NCBI RefSeq assembly: GCF_000247695.1
Contig: NW_004624783.1
Coordinates: 4,824,034 to 4,888,033, forward strand
DNA from: Heterocephalus glaber
Taxonomy: Eukaryota; Chordata; Mammalia; Rodentia; Bathyergidae
Reading direction: 5' to 3'
DNA length: 64,000 bases
Position numbers and translations under genes: made by a program. The notes under the pieces were generated by a model. The model was not told where the DNA came from. It worked only from the letters and a program-made list of their open reading frames with translations, and did not search any database. The stretch's first letter is position 1. Each line of letters opens with the position of its first letter. Below are positions 11,962 through 22,400 of the stretch, one piece after another.

Positions 11962-12150
11962 AGCCAGGCATGATGATGCACATCTGTAAGCTCAGCTACT
12001 TGGGAGCTTGAGGCAGAAGGATCGCAAGTTCAAGGCCACCCTAGGCAACTTAGAGAGACCTTGTCTCAAAACAAAAGGTGAAAAGTGAGGGGATGTGGCT
12101 CAGTAGTAGAGTACCTCTGGGTTCCATCCCCAATGTCACACACACAAAAG
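11962..12150 (+). mobile_element. B1-ID composite SINE
   Basis: B1 (GCCAGGCATGATGATGCACA) with a CTTGTCTCAAAAC linker, then an ID body (GGGGATGTGGCTCAGTAGTA; GGGTTCCATCCCC). Confidence 0.8.
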
Positions 12151-12634
12151 GCAACACATACAAACTCCCTTAGCTCCATGTTCTCCCTCCTCCCCTTCAC
12201 TCCACACTCACTGTCTCCATTGACTTCCCCAAGCCACTGCACTTCATGAAAATGACTCTGAGTAGACCCCTATGGGCCCTTTCATGACCAAGCTCTGTTA
12301 GTAGAGCTCAGTCTTGGCAAAAGGTGGCATTTCTGACCATTTCCTCCATGTCACAATGTCCCCCTGCCTCCATGTCTAGGGCACCCTCTCTCCTGGTTGA
12401 CAAGTTGGCCAACAGTCTCCACCTCTGCAGCCCATTCGATAAACATGGATTTCTCTCTTCTATGCAGAGAATTCCTGGCTCATTCTCTACAGTCCTGGAC
12501 AGTCCCTCTGTACACAGGGTCTCTACTCTTAGTCCTGACGTCAGGTCCAAGCTTCAGTGTCACAGACAGAATTTCTAGACATTACCCCTGGGTGTGCAAT
12601 GGGCCTAACCATACATTAGAAATATTTTTCTTTT

Positions 12635-12728
12635 TGTTTTTATTTGAGACAAGGCCAAACAAACATTCCTCCTGCCTCAGTCTCCAGAGTGCTGGGATTA
12701 TGTAAAGGTATAGGCCACTGTGCCTGAC
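12635..12728 (-). mobile_element. B1-like SINE (antisense), degraded
   Basis: TCCTCCTGCCTCAGTCTCC and GCTGGGATTATG are antisense B1 landmarks. Confidence 0.65.
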
Positions 12729-13084
12729 TCTAACACATTTGAAACTGGATTCATTTTCTTCCCCTTAATCTGCCTCTCTTATATTCTCCAGCTCGGTTGG
12801 TGTTATCCTCTCTCCCTCTCCCACCCAAGCATGGCATTCAGATAACCCATCCATAACCCAAGCAGGGAACCTAGTCTCCTGCCAACCTTATGCCCTCAAA
12901 GCTCCATGCATGCTGCACCACACCACTCCCACATCCCTTTCCCACTACCACTGTCTGAGGTCAAGGGCTTCAGGGATGGCTGTGCTCACTCCCAACGTGC
13001 CATGCTCACCTCCAGCCTCACTCCTGCCCACCCATCCCTAAATCCACTGTAGCTCGAATGACCTTCCTCACATGGAAAGCTAGT

Positions 13085-13410
13085 CTTGTTCCTCCTGGCT
13101 TACAGCCCTCTAAGGACCCTCCATTGTCTTAAAGATCTGGCCTCTGTGCACCTCTCCAGCCTGGTCTCCTATCATCCCCACAAATCCTGCACTCTGCTTA
13201 GGGCAAAATCCCTGCAGATCACAGCTCCTCCCTTCACTTTCAGCTGTTGCTACATCTGCCTGCAACGTCTTCCCTCGGACTCTTCCCCTGCTGAGTTCCT
13301 GTGCCCCCTCAAAGACCCACACCCCTCCTCCAGAAGCCTTCTTCACCTCCTCAGCTGAGCCCAGCTGTCCTGCTCTCCACTGCCCACATACCTACCATGA
13401 CATCTGCCGC
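13085..13410 (+). repeat. L2-like LINE fragment
   Basis: Text resembles the L2a 3' region: CTGGCCTCTGTGCACCTCTCC, then CTGCCTGCAACGTCTTCCC, then CTCCAGAAGCCTTCTTCACC. No open frame is preserved. Confidence 0.55.
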
Positions 13411-13419
13411 AGCCCCTGC

Positions 13420-15060
13420 CACCTGCCAGCCATGTCTGTGTAGAGGTGTTCCTTCTCCCCTGAAGGAGCCGAGGCTGTGCCATGTTTGCACTCAAAGGGC
13501 ATGACTTTGGGGTGAGGTACCCCACTTGAACCCTAGCTGATATTTGTAGAATCATGCAACATGACAGTCAGAAACAAAGCCCAGTTTTGTTGATAAAAAC
13601 CCAACCACTTCATCTCTTCAGCCTTGGTGTATTGAGTATCTTCTCAGGGTCAGGTCCTCCTGGGCACTGGCTTCCAAGATGCATGAAACACTGCTCTGGT
13701 CCTCAGGGAACTCAGGGCTCAGTGGTTAAGAAACCCTGGTAAGAGCATCTCTGGCTCCTTCTGAGTAGGTTAGTGGCCTCAGGGTGGATAAATGTGTGCA
13801 CTAAATTTTTATTGTGTTGTGAAATGAAGGAGACTCTGTCCCACCCCTATTAGACGTTGTGACTGAGAGTCAAGAGGACTTACGGGGCCTGTACTTAGGG
13901 ATGTGGTCTGTAACATCTCCAAATTAAACTTGGAGCTGAGAATCGTGACATCTAATATTGACTGCCAGGGACTGTTGAAAAAAACACTAACCTTAGCACC
14001 ACAGATTCCTGTGTGGTATCTCCCAGCTGGCATTCATGTTTACATTCGTATCTGTATCTGGAGAGCTGTACCTTTATCAGTAAATATTCAAACACCTGTG
14101 TAGAAATAACTGAAATGAAATAAATCCATAAGGGGTTTGCATTTCAGTTACAGTCTTGTGTTGTAAGCCAGCAAGCTCCTTAGTTGGAACACAATTCTGA
14201 CTTGGCCATCTTCAGATACAAAGAGCAGTGCAGATATCCGCTCTCATTTTAATTCAGCAGAATTTGGTAATGGTACCTATCTTAAGTCGTATGAAATAGA
14301 ATAAAATGCTCCAAGCTTCACAACGTTAATACGGTAAGTCTGTTTCTGAGTTTTCAGAGGAGCTCATTCATTGAGCACAAAACCAGTTTAAATCAGCGTA
14401 CGAAGCAAAAATTTTAAGTCCCAGTTTTTAAAAACTATTGCTCGGTTTCAGGAGAAGCATGCCTTTCGTTGGCACGGATATCAGGAGAACAGGACTAAAA
14501 ACAACTTCAAAGATAGTCACACACACATCCCAGAGCATTCCGATGGAACACCCTCTGTCTTTCCCATATGTGTCGTGGAAAACCGGGCCAGAACGATCTT
14601 GTGGAAACTTCCGGATGAAAACAGCTAGTCCGCTCTCCCCAAGTATGAAGCCGTCTAACGGAAACCCAGCCCGGGCTGCAGCTCTTTCTCTGTCCCTCCA
14701 CCGACGCCCGGGGGGCCAATCCCTCCACTCAGCCCCATGTGGCAGAAGAGACTCCAGATTAGCAACCCAGGAGTCACGTGGAACAATTTACGCCTTCCCC
14801 GTACTAGTGTTAATCACCCCTCCCCCTCCAGCCTGCATCCAGGCGTCGCTGCGGTGTCTCCTTTGCAGAGTGTGCATTCCCCAAAGCAGATTGGGGGGGG
14901 GGGTGGCTTCTTTGTTCTTTCACCCGGTAAACTCAGCTTTATATAATTCTCCACCCCTCACCTATGCTCCAAGTCTACACATTTCTCTGGTTGAGACATT
15001 CCTTGTTCCTGACCCTAGGCTAAGTGCCTTTCTCGTATTATTTAAGTCTCGCAGCAACTC
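13420..15060. other. Mostly unique upstream DNA
   Basis: No exon or young repeat is recognised. CpG density rises toward the promoter island from about 14.4 kb. The 208-residue frame at 14438-15064 has no domain and is treated as chance. Confidence 0.4.
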
Positions 15061-15284
15061 TTGAAAGTAGGTGCTATTATCCCTATTTTTCGTATGAAAA
15101 GAACCGAGGCCAGAGAATAACTTGGCGCAGGCAGATTCTGAGCCCAAGTTGGGCCTGACGCCAAAACTAATCCTCTATCATTACTTTTCATGTTGCAAAA
15201 AAATAACTAATTCTTATCGAGCAATTAGTATATGTCAGGTATTGAGCGAAGTATTTTTCCAAACTACGCTCAGACAAGTCTGCC

Positions 15285-15415
15285 ACTTAACATGGACGTG
15301 ATCTTGAACAAGTTCCTTACCCTCTTTTTGACTCAGTTTCTTTGTCTGCAAAGTGAGGCTAAATGTGAAAGGCCAATTAATGTATGTAAAGCCCTTAGAA
15401 CAAAGACAAGTATTA
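15285..15415 (+). repeat. MIR-like SINE
   Basis: GATCTTGAACAAGTTCCTTA and CAGTTTCTTTGTCTGCAAAG follow the MIR core and tail. Confidence 0.6.
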
Positions 15416-15464
15416 ATAATCCTTGACATCGTCGCCTTAAAAAAAAAAAACCCACCATTCCTGC

Positions 15465-15508
15465 TTCCTAGGTTCCTATTTCCTAGGTTCCTAAGGGAGG
15501 AACCTAGG
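15465..15508 (+). repeat. Tandem duplication with perfect hairpin
   Basis: TTCCTAGGTTCCTA occurs at 15465-15478 and 15480-15493. CCTAGGTTCC at 15482-15491 is the exact reverse complement of GGAACCTAGG at 15499-15508, with a 7-nt loop. Confidence 0.9.
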
Positions 15509-16029
15509 CTTGGTGAGGTTAAGGAACAAAGCGGTCCAGGTTGCTGGCGCCTCCTGCAGCACAGACGCTTTAAATCCTGCAGTCGTGCGGGATCCAGGCT
15601 CAACGCAGGTGAATTACACCTGCAGGTGGGAAACGTGCGTTGCAGCAGAACACGCAGTAGCCAAGGAAGCCCCGAGGGGTCGGGATTAATGAACACACGA
15701 CTCCGGATTTTACGTGCAAGGGTGCCTGGTGTCGGGGATCTCACCAGACCCTACAAAAACGCTCTGCGCAAGGCACTAGCACGCGGGGGCGGCTGTCCTT
15801 CTGGAGCCCCCAGCCCGCGCGCACACACGCGCGCCCGCACCCGCACCCGCACCCACTGGCGCGGAGCCTCCCGCCCGCATCCCCCGCCCGCAGCGCTCCA
15901 GGGCGGAGTTTCCTCCTCTGCTCATTGTTCGTGGGCCAGCGCCCGCCCAGCCGCTGCCCCGCCCGGTCCGGCCTGGGCTGCGGCGGGCGCGCTCCTGGGG
16001 AGGGGCGGGGGCAGGCGCGAACCGGACGG

Positions 16030-16094
16030 GGCCTGAGTCTGAGTCGCTGCAGCTCCCGCCCGGCCGTAGTCGCGCAGATACCGCCCGGGACGCA

Positions 16095-16126
<32 letters not shown>

Positions 16127-16327
16127 TCTGCCGCTGGCTCTGCGCCCTAGCTCGACTCTGCGGCACGGGGGAGGGGCCGCCGGAGCGCACTCGGAGCCTC
16201 GGGCCACTGCCAGGCAGCGGGAGCCACCGCCAGGCCTCCCCGAGCGGCGCCCACGCTCCTGCCGTCCGGACGCGCGGACCCTGCGCCGCCCGCAGCCACC
16301 TGCTCCGGGCCCGGAGGAGAGGACACG
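16030..16327 (+). other. PODXL: PODXL 5' UTR (start approximate)
   Basis: This GC-rich leader lies between the GC boxes and the initiator ATG and includes a CCG-repeat. I see no upstream ATG between about 16030 and 16327, so initiation at 16328 is unambiguous. The start context has A at -3 and C at +4. The transcription start cannot be read from sequence alone and is placed by the usual human leader length of roughly 250-300 nt. Confidence 0.6.
16096..16127 (+). repeat. (CCG)n trinucleotide repeat in the 5' UTR
   Basis: About ten uninterrupted GCC/CCG units lie in the predicted PODXL leader. Such tracts are length-variable and can fold in RNA. Nothing here indicates expansion. Confidence 0.9.
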
Positions 16328-16403
16328 ATGCACACTGCGCTGGCGCTCTCGGCGCTGCTGCTTGTGCTGCGATCGCCACTTGCGTCGCTCTCCCAAAATG
16401 ACG
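16328..16403 (+). CDS. PODXL: PODXL exon 1 coding part (signal peptide)
   Basis: It encodes [20 protein letters not shown] followed by LSQND and the first base of an Ala codon. Residues 4-14 are the hydrophobic core, with cleavage likely near residues 20-21. The donor is GTGAGT at 16404 (phase 1). The Ser-Pro repeat that follows the signal peptide in human podocalyxin is not present, and an Arg at position 15 ends the core early. Confidence 0.95.
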
Positions 16404-19400
16404 GTGAGTAGCCAAGCCAAGCCCCTCCGGGACCCCCTACCGCGTCGCCCCTACACCCACGGCCGGGCGGGGCTGCGGGGAGGCCCTCTGCACCGCCTGG
16501 TCCGGTCCGGAGCATCCTCTGTGCCCGCGGGCCACACGCGGAGCCCTGACCTTGCACCATCCGAGCTCCCTCCGCTCTCGGGACCGCCGCAGGTGCCGGC
16601 TCGCGCGTAGAGTCCCCCCAGACTTGCTGACTGGGGCAGAGGAGCGCACTGTGGCCAAGGGGGCGCGTGGGCAAAAGCAGCGCGCGGGGCTGAAGGGGTT
16701 TGCGTGCCAGAGAGGGGAAACTTAGGGTACTGGGAAGCGCCTCTCTCCCGCGGAACCACGAGGGTAGGGTAGTCCTTTTCTCCGTGTTGGGAACGAGGGA
16801 CCGTATTGTGCAGTCTCGGTTGATTCCAGGCGGAGCGTCAGGCCGGCGGCTCAGGAGGAAGTCCCCGAAACAGGTGAAAGGCTTCCAGTAAGGGCCCAGG
16901 CGGGCGCTGTGCTTACTGGTTTGAAGAGCTTTTTCCACGTGCGCAGGCTCAACCCACCCGAGGTCGTGCTGGGGCAAATGGAGGGGAGCGAGGGGACCTT
17001 TCACCGTCCCAGTCACCTGGCAGAGGGGAACTCTGCTTTCGTGTCGCCAAAGGGACAGATCCCTTCTCTGGGAATGGCCAGGATGGTGGGACCCTCTCCG
17101 ACCCCTTTGTGTAAACAGGAATGTTTCTCATGAAAGAGGCTTGGGCTGCATCTCAGAAACATCCTAGAAACGGCGCCTGCCGCTCTTTTTTTCCTCTTTT
17201 ATTTTCTTTTAGAACACGTTTGCGATAAGGATGAGTACATCATCGTTGGGAATTGGCACACATACATAATCCATCTTAATCCTTTTTTACTTCCTCTCCC
17301 TTCCCTCCGCTCTTCCTCTGTCCTGCTCATGTGAGAGAACCGCACCTTAGAGAAACCCACACTCTTTCTTCTAAAGTGAAAGGTTATTTTCTCTTTGAGG
17401 GGGACAGGCGGTGGCTGCAAACCCAACCAGAGGGAGCGTCCCAGAGCCCTTGGGAACAGCTAGAGCCTCAGCCCAGGAGAAGCATTCTGCATATTCTCTT
17501 TTTCCCCACCTGAGCTCTTGTCTGCAAGGAGAAGGAGGTAGGGGTGCACTATAAGGCCGGGAGGACTTTGGTGACAGCCCAGACAGGGAAAGGACTCTGC
17601 TTTTGCTGGTGCTCCTGGGGTGGAACTTGCTTCTATGGGAAGGGGACGATGAGAGGGTACCACAGTGAACCTTGGTGGGGGGCCCTGGGCCTCTGGTAGG
17701 TGGATGGGTGGGCCAGTGGGTGGGCCCAGACTCTGTTAGCCTGGCCTGAAGAGGGAAAGGTGCTCCTAGTGGGGGAAGGTGCAGTCTGAAGAATGGGTGG
17801 GGAAAGCTTTGAGGATGGTGGTTTTGCAGATTTGCTCCATCCTCCAGGCTGAGAAGGTGCTGGAGCATGCTGGCTCTCAGCCCTGGTTTCAGGGCAGCAA
17901 GACTTCAGGGTGGGCCTTCACCTACAACTTTTTGGTGGAGCCGCTTAGCACCACCCTGAAGCAAAATAGTTAGTCCATAGTGCTTCTGAGCCTGACGGGG
18001 CTGAGCCACCCTATCTTGGAGGTGGACGAGCCCGCTGTTTATCCATCAAGGGGGGATGCATGCTCCTGAGCCACCAGTGGGGAAATCTCCAAGCCCTGCT
18101 CGATGCTAGCCTCAAGGCTGGCTTTCTTCCAGGTACCTGGGCACTTCGCAGAAACCTTATCTCTGCCATGAAGCCCTCCCCAGGCCCAGCATAGGGAGGG
18201 CCCTTGGTAGGAGCTTGATGTGCAAAATGTGTCCACCTCCCAACCTCTGCCCCAATCAGCAAGTCTCTCAGCCTTTTGGAGCCTTAGGCACCCAATGCCC
18301 CAAATGCCTTTATTACAACCTACAGTACTATGGGGAAGTGCTTTGAGAAGGGCACAGAAGCAAGAGAGGATGAGGATGAGGAGGAGGACAACGACGACGA
18401 TGACAGTGACGATGACAACAATGAAGATGGACCAGAAAGGCTAAAAGGTGCAAGCTGTCCTGAATTTGCACCCTTCTTTGGGGACTCAGGGAGGCTGGCC
18501 CCATGAGGCTGCTGTCATCAGGAATGGCATAGACCCCTCAAGCTGCTGGAATTCTGCAGTTTGATGCAAGACAACATAGGCTTATAGTGCAAGTCGCTGG
18601 GAATTATCCCCAGACAGGTCCCCTGGAGCTTACCTTATAATACTGGTAGATCCTGCAGCCTCCTCAGTAAACAGTGTTAAACTCAGGGCCTTTGCAGTGC
18701 TTTTCACTCAGCTATCCTTTTGGCTGAAGCATGTGGCAAGTCATACCTCTGAACCTCAGTTTTTTTTAATCTGTGAGATAGAATAAAAGAGTGGAAAGGA
18801 CCTCTAGTTCCACCATTATAAGATTTCTGGTCGTCTGTGTTCCTTCAGCTGCTGAAGGAACATACTGATTTAGTACTACCAATCTGATAGCCGCTTGATG
18901 GATAAATATGAGAACAAGAAAGGCAGCTTGGTGCGGGGGAAACACTCAGACTAGGTCAGACACTTCTGTGCGGCCATCGATAAGGTAGTGAACCTCTCCA
19001 AGCCTCAGTTTCCTCCACAGAGTGATTGCAAACCTGCTTTTCAGCCTGCTCTGAAGACCAGCAGGACTGTGTAATGGGCTTGGCATTGAGTCAACTCCTG
19101 GGCAGCAACAGTTCTGATAATTAATGAAGCATATGCATGGAGCACCTGATGGGTTTAAGGCACCCCAAAGCATCAGAATTCTGCTGATGCTTCTGGGCGT
19201 CAGCAGCTTATGTAGCAGTAGATCTAGAAGCCTGGCTAGGGAGAGGGAGGAGCATGTGAAAGAACCATGAGCTTTGGAGGGGTGGTCTGGAGAAAGCTTC
19301 CTGGAGGAGGTGGGGTTTCCGTAAAGGAATTTTAAAATAAGGGTCTAGTGGGGATAGGAGACCACCTCCTAGGGTGGCTGAGGGGGAATCAGTTGTACAT

Positions 19401-22400
19401 GTGGGAGAGATGCAGGTTAGGGACCACGGCCTGTGATGGGAGTCTTGGGGTGGGGTCAGTGAACTGCAGGCAGGCACTGGGGAGAGATGAGCTATCCAAG
19501 CTGAGAGAAGGTTCCTGGGGTGGACAGGCAGGCACAGGTATTCTCAGCAGGTGTTTTGTGAGACTAGGCTCATTTTGAGGCAGGAGCAGGCTTGAGGCAG
19601 GCCTGAGCAGGGTGGTCTCTGACACAGCACCAGGTGGCAATGTGGCCAGACCTGTGGGGCGTGGCCACCCAGGGAGGGGCAGAGGCTAGCAACCTCAGGG
19701 TCCTCAGGGGTCCTTGGAGTCACCCTGGGCCTGGAGAAGGCAGACAGCTACCCTCCTGCCTTTTCCTCAAGAGTTTGAAGGAAGAAAGGGACTCCTGCTG
19801 GCAGTGTTTGACATCTAGCTGATGGGGGGCGGGGGAAGCACCCTGCAGGATTAGAGTGGGGAGGTGGTTTCCTAGATGCAACTACATTGTATTCCACAGT
19901 TATCCGGGCAGTAAAGGGCAGGGCTATCTCTTCCAGAGTCCCAGTAGTGTCCCAGCTGAGTGCCAGACTGCTGATTTGGAGGAGCTGACCCTGGCCCCTG
20001 GCTTCAGCCCTCAGGAATGGGTGGACCAGACCAGCTTGTGTCCTGGGCCTCTGTGTCTGGCCAGTGGGCTCCTTGACCAGCAGGCAGAGCTAGCAGGAGC
20101 AGATGCTGGGAGTATGGGCTCTGGGCTTGGGATCCAGAGCTGCATGACATAGGTGGCTGCTATGACATCAGCTTAGTGCTTAGCTCAGGCTTAGACCTCT
20201 TTCCTACGTTCTGACTGGTTTCCTATTTGTGCCTCTGGGTATGAGACAGGGGACTGCTCAGCCAGTAAGGTTTCCTATCATATCCTGTTCCCGGGAACAC
20301 TGAGAAGTTGGGCAGTCTTTTTATCATGTGTCCCATCCGCTTGAGGGGCTGTTAGAAGATCAAAGGCAGACCGGGACGGTGACTCTAGGGGCCACAGATG
20401 CAAAAGGACTATAGGTATTCTAGTGAAGAAAACCCTTCAAAAAGACCTCCATGAAAGATCCATTACCAGGAGCCTCTGTATATTTGCAGCAGTGTTGCCT
20501 ATAAGGTTCCTCCAGCAGCAGCCTGCTGCTGTTCAAAATGGAATCCAGTGGCCAATGGGTAATTTCCACAGCATTTCTAAGTTATCTGGAAAGTCATAGG
20601 GCACAGAATTCTCAAGCTGGAGAGCCTTCTGGAAATCATCTGCTATTACCACTCATTTTCCAGATGAGGGTGTACAGACTGGGGAGGTGGGTCCCTTGCC
20701 CAAGTTCCTTGTAGCTCCCAAAGGTCTTGCTAGGAGTGTGTACAGGTGTGACCATGGTCACTGGTAACAGAACTTAGCCTTTTCCACACCAGTTCTCTCC
20801 TGAGATTTGAAGAAACTCAGTGATGGTGACAAGTCTAGAGTTGTGTCCAAACTCTTCCCACCTCTCCACCATCGGGGTAAATGGAGGATTAGAGCCATCT
20901 AGTTGCTCTAGAGCTAGACTCTCCAAGAGATCCTCAGGTATTGAGTCACACACAGAGTTGCCGCCATGTGTTGTGACTGTGTGTGTCTGTGTCTCTCATT
21001 GGCTGTGAGCCATGTAGTGTCCACAGCATCCATTCAGGTGAATGCCATGAATAGGTGGTCAAGAAACTCTGGTGAAAGAAAGGCTGAGGCAGAAAGATTG
21101 CATGTTTAAAGCCAGTCCAGGAAACTTAATGAGACGGTGTCTCAGAATAAAAAATGGGGCTGGGGATGTAGCTCAGGGGGTAGAGCACTCGGGTTCAATC
21201 CCAAGTACCATAAAAATAAACAAGAGAGAAGCCCAAGAGGAGGGCTGCCTTATATCTTATATAAAATTCCTCTCTCTATCCCCTTTTTCCCCTTTTCAAA
21301 AGGAAGAAAAAGAAGGAAAGGAAGGAAGGAAGGAAGGGAAAGAAAGGAAAGAAAGAAAGAAAACAGAGAGAGAGAAAGGGGAGAAAGGGAGAAAGAAAGA
21401 GAGAAAGGGGAGAATGGGAGAAAGAAAGAGAGAGAGAGCCGCCACCTGCTTTGCAAGTGCAAGGTCCTGAGTTCGATCCCTGGCACCAAAAAAAAAAAAA
21501 AAATGGAGAAAGAGAGAGAAAGGAAGAAAGGCAACTGGTCTTGTGGGATGAGGGCTTGCTGCACAAATGCAGAGCCACTTGTCAGCTGAGGAGTCTCTTC
21601 CCCTCAACTCTTGCATCTTGGGCCCTTTTATTGTCACTGAGCCTTGGTCCCACCCTGGATCATCACAGCAGTGGCCAGCACAGACCCCCAGCTCAGGTTG
21701 GCCTCTGCCCTCCCTCTCTTCCTCTGTCCCCACCCCTCTCCCTGACACACACGCCACCATCCTCCCTTCCTTCGTAGCCTTATCCCCCATCGGGTCAGCC
21801 ACCTCGAACTTCCCTAGGGCCAAGGTGTAGGGTGGCACCCTGTCCGCCAATTGTCACAGCCAGAAGGCTGTGTGCCTCAGCCCAAGGGAAGCAAATTCAG
21901 AGGAGGGGCTTAGAGAGGCTTGCGTTCAGCCCGGGGTGGGGAGCAGGGCCCTCCCAGTGCCAGGCCCCTGGGGACCTGGGCTGACCAAGTCTGGTCGGGG
22001 TAGATGGGACAATGGCAAGGCAAAGCCTGACAGGAGGGCACTTTGTGAGTCTTAAACTGAACAGCTCTGTGTGATGCCGCAGCCACAGAGCTGAAACTCA
22101 CAGAGCTTTGAGTTATAGGCCCCCCGGTCATCATCCAGCCCGAATCCTATGCCCACCTCCTGGAGCATGCGGGTGGGAGCCATAGGACTCCAGCTTGGCT
22201 AGCACAGATTGCCATCGGATAGCCTCGGTCTCACAGCCACTTTGGAGAGAGGAAGCCAAGGCTCAGGCACAAGGACTTGAGGAGATCACACAGCCAGCTC
22301 TTCTCCCAAATGTCCGCATGGCGCACACTCTCACACCCATAAGATTGTAGCACCCATCACTGATGTATGTGCATTTCTTCCTGTAGCTCCCCCATTAAGC

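Larger units (their letters stand above)
15540..16700 (+). promoter_or_regulatory. PODXL: CpG-island promoter of PODXL
   Basis: The region is strongly GC- and CpG-rich compared with flanking DNA and has no TATA box near the expected start. It contains GC boxes at about 15901-15908 (GGGCGGAG), 15957-15964 (CCCCGCCC) and 16002-16010 (GGGGCGGGG). The last overlaps GCGGGGGCA at 16005-16013, one base from the WT1/EGR consensus. WT1 is a known activator of podocalyxin in podocytes; that these sites are used is inference. A CCCGCA-type run lies at about 15834-15853. Island edges are by eye. Confidence 0.85.

Noticed and set aside
14438..15064. 208-residue frame upstream of PODXL
   Set aside because: No domain similarity recognised, no exon signals, rising CpG content only.
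15741..17016. Long antisense open frames over the CpG island (224, 214 and 289 residues)
   Set aside because: Poly-Ala/Gly/Arg low-complexity composition produced by GC-rich DNA; no domain and no splice or start evidence.
18220..18444. Thr/Met/Arg-rich frame
   Set aside because: It reads through a GAG/GAC/GAT low-complexity tract.
21072..21850. Charged Lys/Glu-rich and Ser/Leu/Phe-rich frames
   Set aside because: They are translations of a polypurine tract and SINE sequence.
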